64,000 bases of DNA. Source: Candidatus Thiobius zoothamnicola. Lineage in GTDB: Bacteria; Pseudomonadota; Gammaproteobacteria; Chromatiales; Chromatiaceae. Below are positions 16,935-25,136 of this stretch, piece by piece (within the stretch, counting starts at the first letter, position 1; each line of letters starts with the position of its first letter). The notes under the pieces are model-generated. The model saw only the letters and a program-made list of their open reading frames with translations, was not told the DNA's origin and did no database searches. Position numbers and translations under genes: made by a program. Where the stretch lies: NCBI GenBank assembly GCA_030826945.1, contig JAPQLC010000024.1, positions 1-64,000 of the forward strand. The letters run 5' to 3'.

Positions 16935-17284
16935 TTACCGTTGCAGAAACCGGCCCATTTCAAAAGAAAATCGCTGAGCTTCTATCAGAGGAAGAAAGAG
17001 AAGAGCTGATTTCTTACCTCGCAGAACATCCTAATTCAGGAGACCTAATCAAAGGCACAGGAGGCATACGCAAGCTCAGGTGGGCAAGACAAGGTGGCGG
17101 TAAAAGTGGTGGCATCCGAGTTATTCATTATTATCACAATGAAGCTATGCCACTTTATTTGCTTACAGCCTTTGGTAAAAACGAAAAAACCAATATCTCA
17201 GCAAGCGAGAAAAATATTTTAGCCAAGGCAGTCAAAGAGCTCGTCCAACTTTGGAGGCATCGTAATGAGCAAGGCATTCACTGA
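16931..17284 (+). CDS. higB: HigB/RelE-type toxin, cassette 5
   Basis: A 117-residue RelE-superfamily ribosome-dependent mRNase. Recognisable parts are 'EEREELISYLAEHPNSGDLI', 'GGIRKLRWARQGGGKSGGIR' and 'PLYLLTAFGKNEKTNIS', typical of the HigB-2/NadT group. The gene lacks a close Shine-Dalgarno sequence; a short leader ORF overlaps its start. The toxin comes before the antitoxin and overlaps it by 20 bases, the standard higBA order. Confidence 0.88.
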   Translation: MITVAETGPFQKKIAELLSEEEREELISYLAEHPNSGDLIKGTGGIRKLRWARQGGGKSGGIRVIHYYHNEAMPLYLLTAFGKNEKTNISASEKNILAKAVKELVQLWRHRNEQGIH

Positions 17285-17552
17285 AATAGCAGCGGGTCTA
17301 GAAGACGCAATATCACATGCAAAAGGCTTAAATTCTGAGGTTGTCGAGCATTCACCTGAGAATTTAAACGTTAAAGCGATTCGCGCCAAAACAGGCATGA
17401 GCCAACAAAGTTTTTGCGCCACATTTGGTATCTCATTAGGTACGCTGAGGCACTGGGAGCAAGGATTAAGAAGTCCAAGAGGTGCGGCTCGCGTATTGTT
17501 AAAAGTTGTGGAGCAAAACCCTAATGCTGTTATCCAAGCAATCAATGAATAA
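17265..17552 (+). CDS. higA: HigA/NadS-type helix-turn-helix antitoxin, cassette 5
   Basis: A 95-residue protein. An N-terminal toxin-binding segment is followed by an XRE-type helix-turn-helix ('IRAKTGMSQQSFCATFGISLGTLRHWEQGLRSP' region, residues ~45-77, with SQQSF and TLRHWEQG as key helices). It should bind HigB and repress the pair's promoter. The stop TAA is a few bases before the R'' box of attC site 5. Confidence 0.9.
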   Translation: MSKAFTEIAAGLEDAISHAKGLNSEVVEHSPENLNVKAIRAKTGMSQQSFCATFGISLGTLRHWEQGLRSPRGAARVLLKVVEQNPNAVIQAINE

Positions 17553-17555
17553 AAA

Positions 17556-17649
17556 ACATAACAAGGCAAATTAACACGGACGCCAAAAAGCGTTGCTCCT
17601 CGTGCCTCGTTGCGTTGCTTTTGGTCTCCGGTTATTTGTAGCGTTATAC
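17556..17649 (+). other. attC site 5
   Basis: R'' ACATAAC at 17556-17562; R' GTTATAC at 17643-17649. The inner arms 'CACGGACGCCAAAAAGC' and 'GCTTTTGGTCTCCGGTTA' make the hairpin; same type as sites 2 and 7. Confidence 0.87.
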
Positions 17650-17653
17650 GTCT

Positions 17654-17944
17654 TCAGCTTGTCAGTCTCGCAATGGCTTTTCGGTAAACTTCATTTCTTT
17701 CACGCTTTCCCACCGTAACAACAGTCACAGTTACGGTATTGTCATCAACTTTATAAACTAACCTGTAACCGGATTGCCTGGATTTTATTTTGTATAGGTT
17801 TTTTGCACCACTTAACTTCGCGCTCGGTAGGTGTGGTTGTTCCAAACGTTCAGCCAGTTTGTTTTTGAGTTGCCGCTTTAGGGTCGCATCCAATTTTCGC
17901 CACTCCTTTAGCGCACTTCTTTTAAATTCAAGCTTATAGCTCAT
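17654..17944 (-). CDS. relE: RelE/StbE-type toxin, cassette 6 (reversed)
   Basis: A 96-residue RelE-family mRNA interferase: 'MSYKLEFKRSALKEWRKLD' start, 'LSGAKNLYKIKSRQSGYRLV' core and 'VTVGKRERNEVYRKA' end with the basic catalytic residues. It is encoded against the direction of the array, behind its antitoxin, so the pair must use its own promoter inside the cassette. Confidence 0.9.
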   Translation of the reverse strand: MSYKLEFKRSALKEWRKLDATLKRQLKNKLAERLEQPHLPSAKLSGAKNLYKIKSRQSGYRLVYKVDDNTVTVTVVTVGKRERNEVYRKAIARLTS

Positions 17945-18182
17945 CTAAGCTAACCGGAATGCTGTCCTCATTTTCACGTTCTTTCACGATCGTAAGCAGT
18001 TCTAAATCCTCAAGCCTATTCAATAGCATTTCATAAGCACCTGCTGGTACGCAATAAAATGCAGGCTCATTCCGGTTTAGTACAGCCACTGGTTCCCCGT
18101 GCGCACTTGTTGCAACTTTCATTGGATTCGCTTTTAATTCGGTAATGCTTGCAGCAACATCTGCCAATATTCGTGCAGTCAT
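17934..18182 (-). CDS. Phd/YefM (StbD)-type antitoxin, cassette 6 (reversed)
   Basis: An 82-residue antitoxin with a Phd/YefM N-terminal fold ('ADVAASITELKANPMKVATSAHGEPVAVL' region, where 'ITELKANP' is typical) and an acidic, probably unstructured C-terminus that wraps the toxin. It overlaps relE by 11 bases. The N-terminal domain should bind the promoter between 18183 and the attC at 18236. Confidence 0.9.
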   Translation of the reverse strand: MTARILADVAASITELKANPMKVATSAHGEPVAVLNRNEPAFYCVPAGAYEMLLNRLEDLELLTIVKERENEDSIPVSLDEL

Positions 18183-18235
18183 ACAAAAGCCCTCAAGATG
18201 GTCTTTAAATCAACTATCTTATAGGGCTTGGAAAC

Positions 18236-18361
18236 GTATAACAAGTGCGTCAAATTGGACGCGGCGTAAAGCCCCGCAGCTCTGTTTTGGCGGCTGTGAT
18301 GCACCAATTTTTGTGGGTATAGCCACATCCGTTGGCCGCACCCCTTACGTAAGCGTTATAT
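18236..18361 (+). other. attC site 6
   Basis: R'' GTATAAC at 18236-18242; R' GTTATAT at 18355-18361. At 126 bases it is the longest site of the set, with an inner hairpin (arms near 'GCGTCAAATTGG' and 'CACCAATTTTTGTG'). Its sequence type is found nowhere else in the window. Confidence 0.8.
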
Positions 18362-18382
18362 TTTAGATAAGCAGGACAGGTA

Positions 18383-18620
18383 ATGACGAATGGCACCAGG
18401 CCTCAACAAAGGCCTACAAACATTGATCAATTGATCGCTACAATTCAGAGTGAGTTTCCAACTGCTGGAATTAGAATTACAGAATGAGTTTGAAGCAATT
18501 ATCAATCGAGCACGCGCTCGTGGTGCTATAGTCTCGAATCACTTGTCAAACACCGCAAGAGATATTAGCTGGCCAACTGGCAGTCCACAGCAATTGAAGC
18601 TCGTATTCAAGCTCTGGGAG
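18383..18620 (+). pseudogene. Frameshifted small ORF in cassette 7
   Basis: ATG 18383, preceded by AGGACAGG, starts a 34-codon frame ending at a TGA (18485). A second frame, open across the same point, continues to a TAG near 18626 and reads as a helical segment ('LELQNEFEAIINRARARGAI', 'DISWPTGSP', 'LKLVFKLWEL'). The two parts look like one gene of about 75 residues split by a frameshift. I do not recognise the family. Confidence 0.35.
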
Positions 18621-18665
18621 CTATAGTCATCAGGGAGCCTAATGCGGCTGGAGGGAGGCACGGGT

Positions 18666-19118
18666 ATGTTGACTGGTAAAACTTACGCCATAATCCTGGC
18701 AACAGGATTGCTTGTTTCTGGTTGCATGTTATTGGGAGCTAAAATTGAAACCCATAAACCAAATGAGGCGTGGTGGGTTTCAAGTGAATACAAAGCTACT
18801 AAAAACACTATTTACGGCATACCTGTATCAGAAATAGATTCAGAGTGGAAAAAGGTTTCCATATTGGATATGGGATATTTAAAAAGTCGTTTGAGCAAGT
18901 ATCAGTATCTAAAACTTCAAGAATCCGATCTGGTTTTTTCTGCATCAAGAAGCTTTGATGGAGAACCAAATATGGAGATATTCTTTGTTGGTGTATATGA
19001 ATCTCATTCTGGACAAAAAGGAAGATTTATCGCAATAAAAAGGGCCTCTGAAATTCTAAAATATTTCATACACCCAGGGTTTTCTGGATACAGCGCCATA
19101 TATATGGATGATGACTAG
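18666..19118 (+). CDS. Small lipoprotein, cassette 7
   Basis: A 150-residue protein. ATG 18666 is chosen because GGAGGGAGG lies just upstream and it gives a lipoprotein signal (LTGKTYAIILATGLLVSGC, lipobox LVSGC with Cys ~20). The mature part has no known motif; it contains 'NEAWWVSSEYKATKN' and a C-terminal 'HPGFSGYSAIYMDDD'. It is probably anchored to a membrane on the periplasmic side. AT-rich like other cassettes. Function unknown. Confidence 0.65.
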   Translation: MLTGKTYAIILATGLLVSGCMLLGAKIETHKPNEAWWVSSEYKATKNTIYGIPVSEIDSEWKKVSILDMGYLKSRLSKYQYLKLQESDLVFSASRSFDGEPNMEIFFVGVYESHSGQKGRFIAIKRASEILKYFIHPGFSGYSAIYMDDD

Positions 19119-19197
19119 GTGCATTGGTACAAGTGTATGGAGTGTAGTGATTATGATGTCATCCAATGGTCAGGAACTGATTACACCTTGCAATAAA

Positions 19198-19282
19198 GTA
19201 TAACAATCGCATGCACAGCGGACAGCAAAAAGCGCTCGTTCCTCGCTCTGCTTTTTGCAGGCGGTGAGCGTAAGCGTGATGT
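19198..19282 (+). other. Degenerate terminal attC site 7
   Basis: R'' GTATAAC at 19198-19204, then arms 'CAGCGGACAGCAAAAAGCGC' and GCTTTTTGCAGGCGGTG. The expected R' box reads GTGATGT (19276-19282), with a T-to-G change beside the cleavage point compared with GTTATGT. The site is probably inactive and marks the end of the array. Confidence 0.6.
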
Positions 19283-19299
19283 GATGTATTTGGCTTAGT

Positions 19300-19604
19300 G
19301 GGCCGGTTTAGCGCTGGCAATGCGCTTAAGGCTGCCCCCGACTCCGCCGCTTCAATGGCTAAATGGCGATGTATCTCAGATGGAACAGGAACCATGAACT
19401 TGCCACTGTAATGACGAGTTGCAATGGGTGCGGGAATTTCCTCGCCACTATTTGCCATATCAGAGATGCATTCAGATACAACGCTTCGAATACCCTTTAC
19501 GCCGCTTCGTGATTTTGACCAAGTCAACGGAGGCTCGGAAATTCAGCGCACAAACCTACGAATTCGCCATCATTTTCAGACCACGTAACTCGATAAGTGT
19601 ATTT
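19300..19604 (-). pseudogene. Decayed HicB-family antitoxin gene
   Basis: Read on the minus strand, one frame gives 'YRVTWSENDGEFVGLCAEF' (HicB fold, near 19600-19540). After a frameshift at about 19530 another frame gives 'GIRSVVSECISDMANSGEEI' and 'YSGKFMVPVPSEIHRHLAIE', the RHH/DNA-binding part of long HicB antitoxins. No start codon is present (TGA just upstream), and the conserved end (normally like SLNRL) is replaced by unrelated sequence running into attC site 7. No partner hicA is visible. Confidence 0.65.
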
Positions 19605-19659
19605 ATTTCAACAACCTGATAACACCGGCGAGGTTGTACGATTTTGAGTCTGTGTGCGT

Positions 19660-19703
19660 ATTACGTAAGACGCACCAAGCGTAGCCGCTTGATGACACTA
19701 TCT
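19660..19703 (-). repeat. Partial copy of the AGATAGTGTC repeat at the glmM 3' end
   Basis: On the minus strand AGATAGTGTCATCAAGCGGC (and the following TACGCTT) repeats the left end of the element at 39522. Next to it is a short inverted repeat, GTGCGT-N10-ACGCAC. The repeat supplies the stop codon of glmM (AGA-TAG). Confidence 0.6.
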
Positions 19704-21041
19704 TGCAGATCGCACGGCGTCGGCGATTAATTCCGCATAGGTTTGCACTTGCTCGGCATCGCGCCCCTCGACCATGACGCGTATTAAAGGTTCTGTTCCG
19801 GACGGGCGTAATAAGGCCCGACCATTACGGCCCAGTTGGCGTTCCACTTCACGGACGGCGTTTTTGACAGGATTGGACTGCATGATGTCGGCTGCTTTGG
19901 CACCATTCAGTCGGACATTGATCAAGACTTGCGGAAATTTTTCCAGGCCTTGGGATAATTCCATCAAATCTTTTCCCGTGCGGCGTATTTCAGCCAGAAT
20001 TTGTAAGGCTGAAATGATGCCGTCTCCGGTTGTGGTGTGGTTCCGACAGATAATATGACCAGAGGGTTCGCCGCCTAGCGTCCAATGCTCAGTCCGCAAT
20101 TTTTCCAATATGTAGCGATCCCCGACTTGAGTGCGCACCAATCCAATACCTGCTTGGTTGAGCGCGGTTTCCAGGCCGAAGTTGGTCATGATGGTGCCGA
20201 CCAACTGACCGGTCAGGGTTTGTTGGCGTTGGTGTGATTTGGCCAATATGTAAAGAATGTCGTCACCGTCATAAACCTGCCCTGTGACGTCAACCATCAT
20301 CAGGCGGTCGCCATCGCCATCCAATGCGATGCCTAAATCCGCACCATGCTGTAAAACAGCTTGGCATATGGTGTCTGTGTGGGTCGCGCCGACCTGGTCG
20401 TTGATATTGGTGCCGTTTGGCGTGTCGCCAATGGTGATGACGTCGGCACCGGTTTCCGTCAATAAACTCGGTGCAATGTGATAGGTTGCACCATGTGCGC
20501 AGTCGATCACGATTTTCATTCCGTTAAAATGCATGTCGGATGGAATCGTGGATTGGCAGAATTCAATATAGCGCCTGTCAGCGTCCTCAATGCGCTGCGC
20601 CTTGCCCAGTTTTTCCGGAGAGACACAAGTGAGAGGCTGGGCCAGCATCGCCTCAATTTTTTGTTCGACCGCATCCGGCAGCTTGTCGCCGCTGGCGGAG
20701 AAAAATTTTATCCCGTTATCGTGATGTGGATTATGCGAGGCACTGATCACAATGCCAGCGTTGGCTTGTAAGGCGCGGGTGAGATAGGCGATGCCTGGCG
20801 TTGGCATGGGGCCGAGCAGGCGGATGCCAACACCAGCGGCGGTGAGTCCCGCTTCCAGTGCGGATTCCAACATATAACCCGAAATACGGGTGTCTTTGCC
20901 AATCAATACGTTACCCTGTCCACCGCCAAGCACTTGTCCAGCGGCCCAGCCCAGTTTGAGGATGAATTCCGGGTTGATGATATCTGCGCCAACGCGGCCA
21001 CGGATGCCATCGGTACCGAAGTAGTGTCTGGTTTGGGTCAT
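19698..21041 (-). CDS. glmM: Phosphoglucosamine mutase GlmM
   Basis: A 447-residue enzyme that converts glucosamine-6-phosphate to glucosamine-1-phosphate for UDP-GlcNAc and so for peptidoglycan and LPS. The phosphoserine loop is '[19 protein letters not shown]' (Ser ~102), the metal loop 'DGDGDR' (~245), sugar-binding 'GGEPSGHII' (~330), and phosphate-binding '[15 protein letters not shown]' near the end. folP is one base upstream, the usual order. The last codon and stop come from a repeat, giving a slightly altered C-terminus (SAR). Confidence 0.96.
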   Translation of the reverse strand: MTQTRHYFGTDGIRGRVGADIINPEFILKLGWAAGQVLGGGQGNVLIGKDTRISGYMLESALEAGLTAAGVGIRLLGPMPTPGIAYLTRALQANAGIVISASHNPHHDNGIKFFSASGDKLPDAVEQKIEAMLAQPLTCVSPEKLGKAQRIEDADRRYIEFCQSTIPSDMHFNGMKIVIDCAHGATYHIAPSLLTETGADVITIGDTPNGTNINDQVGATHTDTICQAVLQHGADLGIALDGDGDRLMMVDVTGQVYDGDDILYILAKSHQRQQTLTGQLVGTIMTNFGLETALNQAGIGLVRTQVGDRYILEKLRTEHWTLGGEPSGHIICRNHTTTGDGIISALQILAEIRRTGKDLMELSQGLEKFPQVLINVRLNGAKAADIMQSNPVKNAVREVERQLGRNGRALLRPSGTEPLIRVMVEGRDAEQVQTYAELIADAVRSAR

Positions 21042-21860
21042 TTAAGGAGTCTCCTGAATGGCTTGCCAGACTTTGACGATATCCAAAGTTGGTGCCACAT
21101 CATGTACGCGCAAAATGCGTGCGCCATTTTGCAGGGCTTGATAGGCGACGGCCAGACTGGCAGGCAGCCGTTCGCTGAGTTGGCGTCCGGTGATGGCACC
21201 CAGCATGGATTTACGGGATAAGCCGACCAATACGGGATGGCTGGTGCGGCTGAATGTGGCTAAATGCCGGAGCAAATGCAAGTTGTGTGCTGTGGTTTTC
21301 CCAAAGCCAAAGCCGGGATCCAACAGAATTTGCCGGGTGCTGAATCCGCCTTGCCGCAGTTGTCCAGCACGTTCAAGCAGGAATGTACGAACGTCATTGA
21401 CGATATCTTCATATTGTGGATTGTTTTGCATGGTGCCTGGTTCGCCATGCATATGCATTAAACAGACGGGTTGATGCAATTCAATCGCTGTTTTCAGAGC
21501 CTCCGGAGCGCGTAACGCATTGACGTCATTGATCAGGCTGGCACCGGCTTGCACAGCGGCGCGCATGACGGCGGCTTTGCTGGTGTCGATGGAGATGGCG
21601 ATATTAATACGTTCTGCAATGGCTTCAATGACCGGAATCACCCGTTCCAGTTCTTCCTGCAAGCTAACCTTTGCTGCGCCGGGGCGGGTTGATTCGCCGC
21701 CAACATCAATGATGTCGGCACCTGCTTTGGCCATTTGCTCAGCATGTCGTAAGGCGCGTTCTCGCGTATTGAAATGACCGCCATCTGAGAAGGAATCCGG
21801 CGTGACATTGAGTATCCCCATGACATGGGGGAGAGAGAGATCAAGATCGGAGAAAATCAA
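21042..21860 (-). CDS. folP: Dihydropteroate synthase FolP
   Basis: A 272-residue folate enzyme joining p-aminobenzoate to dihydropterin pyrophosphate. Signatures: 'VMGILNVTPDSFSDGG' (12-28), 'ADIIDVGGESTRPGA' (~50-65), 'DPGFGFGKT' (~192) and 'GLSRKSMLGAI' (~220). This is the classical sulfonamide target. It lies in the ftsH-folP-glmM order, 207 bases after ftsH. Confidence 0.96.
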   Translation of the reverse strand: MIFSDLDLSLPHVMGILNVTPDSFSDGGHFNTRERALRHAEQMAKAGADIIDVGGESTRPGAAKVSLQEELERVIPVIEAIAERINIAISIDTSKAAVMRAAVQAGASLINDVNALRAPEALKTAIELHQPVCLMHMHGEPGTMQNNPQYEDIVNDVRTFLLERAGQLRQGGFSTRQILLDPGFGFGKTTAHNLHLLRHLATFSRTSHPVLVGLSRKSMLGAITGRQLSERLPASLAVAYQALQNGARILRVHDVAPTLDIVKVWQAIQETP

Positions 21861-22031
21861 TTTTAAGGCGGGGTGGGTGGTCGTTTAAGGAGGATGGCGT
21901 CAGGGTGCAAAAATGAATGTTTGTGTCCTGATATTGGGGTGTCTGCGGGATTTGTTAGATCCGGTCATTTGAAGCGCGTTCAGTTATTGTTTGCATTTAA
22001 GAATGCTTATTTTAGGCCACATTTTAGGGTT

Positions 22032-22056
22032 AAAAGGCTGCAAAACACAGCCTTTT
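22032..22056 (-). terminator. Stem-loop downstream of ftsH
   Basis: Arms AAAAGGCTG and CAGCCTTTT separated by a 7-base loop, 12 bases after the ftsH stop. On the minus strand the right arm ends in TTTT, so it can act as a weak intrinsic terminator between ftsH and folP. Confidence 0.5.
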
Positions 22057-22067
22057 GACGATGCTAT

Positions 22068-24014
22068 CTAATGTTGCCCAGCAGGACCACCGATTGGCCC
22101 GGCTTTATTATCACTGGGTTTTTCATCGGGCGCGGTGGTGGTTGCATTGCCGCCTGAACCTGGGGTGGTGGAGTCATCATTCCAGCCAGCGGGTGGGCGA
22201 GGCTCCCGGCCTGCCATGATGTCTTTGATCTGCACATTGTCGATCGTTTCATATAGCACGAGCGCTTCGGCCATGGCATGCAGTTTGTCAAGATGCTCGT
22301 TCAGAATGTTTTCAGCCCGTTGGTAATTCCGATCAATAAAAGCGCGGATTTCCTCATCAATGGCGTGCGCTGTGTCATCCGATACGTTTTTATGCTGAGT
22401 GACGGAGCGGCCTAAAAACACCTCTTCTTCTTCATCGCCATAAGCCAGCGGCCCCATGCGGTCAGACAGCCCCCATTTGGTGACCATATTGCGAGCGATT
22501 TCAGTGGCGCGCATGATGTCATTTGAAGCGCCGGTGGTGACGGATTCAGCACCGAAAATCAATTCTTCCGCAATACGTCCACCGAACAGGCTGGAGATTT
22601 GGCTCTCCAGATGTTCCTTACTGTGGCTGTAACGATCTTCTTCCGGCAGGAACATGGTTACGCCCAACGCTCGGCCACGCGGGATGATGGTGACTTTGTA
22701 GACCGGGTCGTGAGACGGTACTGACAAGCCGACAATCGCATGGCCTGCTTCATGGTAGGCGGTCAGACGTTTTTCCTCCTCCTTCATCACCATGGAGCGA
22801 CGCTCCGCTCCCATCATGATTTTATCCTTGGCTTTTTCCATATCCTCCATATCAACCAGTTTTTTATCCGCGCGGGCGGCGAATAAAGCGGCTTCGTTGA
22901 CCAGATTCGCCAAATCCGCGCCGGAAAAGCCCGGGGTGCCACGCGCAATGATGCCGGGCTTAACGTCATCTGATAGAGGTATCTTGCGCAAATGGACTTT
23001 CAAGATGTGTTCGCGGCCAAGGATATCGGGCAGGCCGACCACAACTTGACGGTCAAACCGACCTGGACGTAACAAGGCGGGATCAAGCACGTCAGGACGG
23101 TTGGTCGCGGCGATCACGATGACGCCTTCTGTGCCTTCAAAACCGTCCATTTCCACTAACAATTGGTTTAGCGTTTGTTCACGTTCATCATGTCCACCGC
23201 CAAGGCCAGCGCCGCGATGGCGGCCAACAGCGTCAATTTCGTCAATGAAAATGATGCACGGGGCGTGTTTTTTGGCTTGTTCAAACATGTCGCGTACGCG
23301 TGATGCGCCGACGCCGACGAACATTTCAACAAAATCTGAGCCTGAGATGGTGAAGAACGGTACCTTGGCTTCGCCTGCAATGGCGCGCGCCAGCAAGGTT
23401 TTGCCTGTGCCGGGTGGACCAACCATCAAAACGCCTTTCGGGATTTTGCCGCCTAATTTCTGGAATTTGGACGGATCCTTCAGGAAGTCCACAAGTTCTT
23501 TGACTTCCTCTTTGGCTTCTTCGCAACCCGCGACATCGGTGAAATTGACTTTGATTTGGTCTTCAGTCAGCATGCGCGCCTTGCTTTTACCGAAAGACAT
23601 GGCACCGCGTCCACCAGGTCCGGCTTGCATCTGACGCATAAAGAATAGCCAAAGGGCGATCAGAATGATGAGCGGGAACCAGTTGATCAGGATTTGCCAG
23701 ATCAAAGAAGGGCCTTCGGGTTCCTTGACTTTGAACTCCACATTGTTCGACAGCAAGTCGCTGACTAACCAGATATCATGCGGCGCGACAGTTTTGAATT
23801 GGCTGCCGGAGTGAGTACGGCCCGTGATTTCCGTGGAACGGCCCGTATCCATTAGCACGACGTCAGCGATGTTGTTGCGTTTCACTTCTTCAACAAACTT
23901 GGAATATGAAATTTCCGGCGCGCGCGATTTCGGCGTATTGAAATTGTTGAAGACGGTCATTAGCACAACAGCGATAACGACCCACAGCAGGATGTTTTTA
24001 GTCATGTGATTCAA
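22068..24014 (-). CDS. ftsH: ATP-dependent zinc metalloprotease FtsH
   Basis: A 648-residue membrane AAA+ protease that degrades damaged membrane proteins and regulators such as LpxC and sigma-32. Two membrane helices (about 6-24 and 100-120) flank a periplasmic domain. Walker A is GPPGTGKT (~195), Walker B 'IIFIDEID', the SRH '[19 protein letters not shown]', and the zinc motif 'HEAGHA' (~418). The C-terminal tail is rich in Pro, Gly and Thr. Confidence 0.97.
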   Translation of the reverse strand: MNHMTKNILLWVVIAVVLMTVFNNFNTPKSRAPEISYSKFVEEVKRNNIADVVLMDTGRSTEITGRTHSGSQFKTVAPHDIWLVSDLLSNNVEFKVKEPEGPSLIWQILINWFPLIILIALWLFFMRQMQAGPGGRGAMSFGKSKARMLTEDQIKVNFTDVAGCEEAKEEVKELVDFLKDPSKFQKLGGKIPKGVLMVGPPGTGKTLLARAIAGEAKVPFFTISGSDFVEMFVGVGASRVRDMFEQAKKHAPCIIFIDEIDAVGRHRGAGLGGGHDEREQTLNQLLVEMDGFEGTEGVIVIAATNRPDVLDPALLRPGRFDRQVVVGLPDILGREHILKVHLRKIPLSDDVKPGIIARGTPGFSGADLANLVNEAALFAARADKKLVDMEDMEKAKDKIMMGAERRSMVMKEEEKRLTAYHEAGHAIVGLSVPSHDPVYKVTIIPRGRALGVTMFLPEEDRYSHSKEHLESQISSLFGGRIAEELIFGAESVTTGASNDIMRATEIARNMVTKWGLSDRMGPLAYGDEEEEVFLGRSVTQHKNVSDDTAHAIDEEIRAFIDRNYQRAENILNEHLDKLHAMAEALVLYETIDNVQIKDIMAGREPRPPAGWNDDSTTPGSGGNATTTAPDEKPSDNKAGPIGGPAGQH

Positions 24015-24129
24015 ACTTTGTCAGCCTCTCATGTATTGTGCGCATCATAGCAATTAACCGACAGTCAAAAAACGTTGTTTTTGGCGGTCTGGGAAGTCGC
24101 GTGGGAATCTTTGTCCTTAATTGATGACA

Positions 24130-24759
24130 TCAGATGGTTTTCTGGCGGTAGTGGCTGGCGACCAGATAGACCTCACGGCTTTTCGGGCGCGAGGCTTTGG
24201 GCTTGCGGGTCACTACGCGATTGAAGCGATTTCTGACGCTTTTGATGAAATTGTCAAAACCTTCGCCCTGAAATACTTTACAGATGAAGCCCCCTCCTGG
24301 TTTTAGGTGTTGGTCGCAGAAGTCCAACGCCAATTCACATAGGTACATGGAGCGTGGTTGATCAACGGCATTGATGCCGCTTACATTGGGGGCCATATCC
24401 GAAATTACAAGATCAACCGGGCGATTTTCCAGTAGGGTTTTTAGTTGGGTTAGCGTGTCATCCATGGAAAAGTCGCCTTGAATCAGTTGTACGTCATGTA
24501 ATGGTGCGATTTCCAGCAGATCCAGGCCGATCACTGCGCCTTGAGGGCCGACCGCCTTTTGGGCGACCTGGAGCCAGCCGCCAGGTGCCGCGCCCAGATC
24601 AATAATCAATTGGCCGGGCTTGATGCAGCGATCTTTCGCTTGAATTTCCAGGAGTTTATAAGCGGCGCGCGAGCGGTAGCCTGCTTTCTGTGCAAGTCGC
24701 ACATATTCATCATTGATGTGGCGTTGCATCCAGCGATGACTGCTTTTGGATTGGCTCAT
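24130..24759 (-). CDS. rlmE: 23S rRNA (uridine2552-2'-O)-methyltransferase RlmE
   Basis: A 209-residue SAM-dependent methyltransferase of the FtsJ family. 'SRAAYKLLEIQ' (K in the KDKE tetrad), SAM motif 'IDLGAAPGGWLQVA' (~51-65), 'DLVISDMAPNVSG' (~120) and 'GGGFICKVFQGE' (~155). It acts late in 50S maturation. It stands before ftsH as in most gammaproteobacteria and is divergent from yhbY. Confidence 0.95.
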   Translation of the reverse strand: MSQSKSSHRWMQRHINDEYVRLAQKAGYRSRAAYKLLEIQAKDRCIKPGQLIIDLGAAPGGWLQVAQKAVGPQGAVIGLDLLEIAPLHDVQLIQGDFSMDDTLTQLKTLLENRPVDLVISDMAPNVSGINAVDQPRSMYLCELALDFCDQHLKPGGGFICKVFQGEGFDNFIKSVRNRFNRVVTRKPKASRPKSREVYLVASHYRQKTI

Positions 24760-24821
24760 TCAAGTGACACCAAGGGAATAAAAGCGTTATATTAGCGGGT
24801 TTTTATCTGTTGATATTATCA

Positions 24822-25118
24822 ATGTCTTTGTCCGCCCATCAAATCCGTTATCTTCGCCGCCTTGGGCATCAATTGAAACCTGTCGTGCGGGTGGGTCAAC
24901 AAGGCGTTCGGGAAAGTATTCTGCAAGCTTTGGATGAGGCTTTGGATGATCATGAATTGATCAAGGTGAAGATTGTGGCGGAGCGATCTGAGCGCCAGCA
25001 GATGCTGGCCAGGCTCATTGAGCATAGTCATGCGGAGTTGGTGCAGCAAATCGGCCAAATGGGTGTGTTATTCAGACGTAATCCCAAAAAACCGCAGATA
25101 CTTTTACCACAATCCTAA
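24822..25118 (+). CDS. yhbY: Ribosome assembly RNA-binding protein YhbY
   Basis: A 98-residue CRM-domain protein: 'QIRYLRRLGHQLKPVVRVGQ' and 'ALDDHELIKVKI' with the GxxG-type RNA-binding loop. It binds pre-50S particles. ATG 24822 gives the family length. The divergent pair yhbY/rlmE is a conserved arrangement. Confidence 0.93.
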   Translation: MSLSAHQIRYLRRLGHQLKPVVRVGQQGVRESILQALDEALDDHELIKVKIVAERSERQQMLARLIEHSHAELVQQIGQMGVLFRRNPKKPQILLPQS

Positions 25119-25136
25119 TTTTCGGGTGACTCCAAC

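Larger units (their letters stand above)
14021..19282 (+). mobile_element. Integron gene cassette array without integrase (CALIN)
   Basis: Eight attC-like sites in one orientation separate short gene cassettes between the convergent genes truA and glmM. A cassette excised as a circle joins its first bases (TTRRRY...) to its own terminal attC, so its 5' end must be complementary to its own R'' box. This test holds for cassettes 2 (GTTAGAAGC / GCTTCTAAC), 3 (GTTAGCTGTG / CACAGCTAAC), 4 (GTTAGGCAA / TTGCCTAAC), 5 (GTTATGTTT / AAACATAAC) and 6 (GTTATACG / CGTATAAC). Cassette 7 has one mismatch. No tyrosine recombinase gene and no convincing attI is present, so the set is a CALIN or the distal part of an integron lying elsewhere. 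Confidence 0.88.

Noticed and set aside
19419..19619. A 66-codon plus-strand ORF after the array
   Set aside because: It lies opposite the recognisable hicB remnant and has no protein features of its own.
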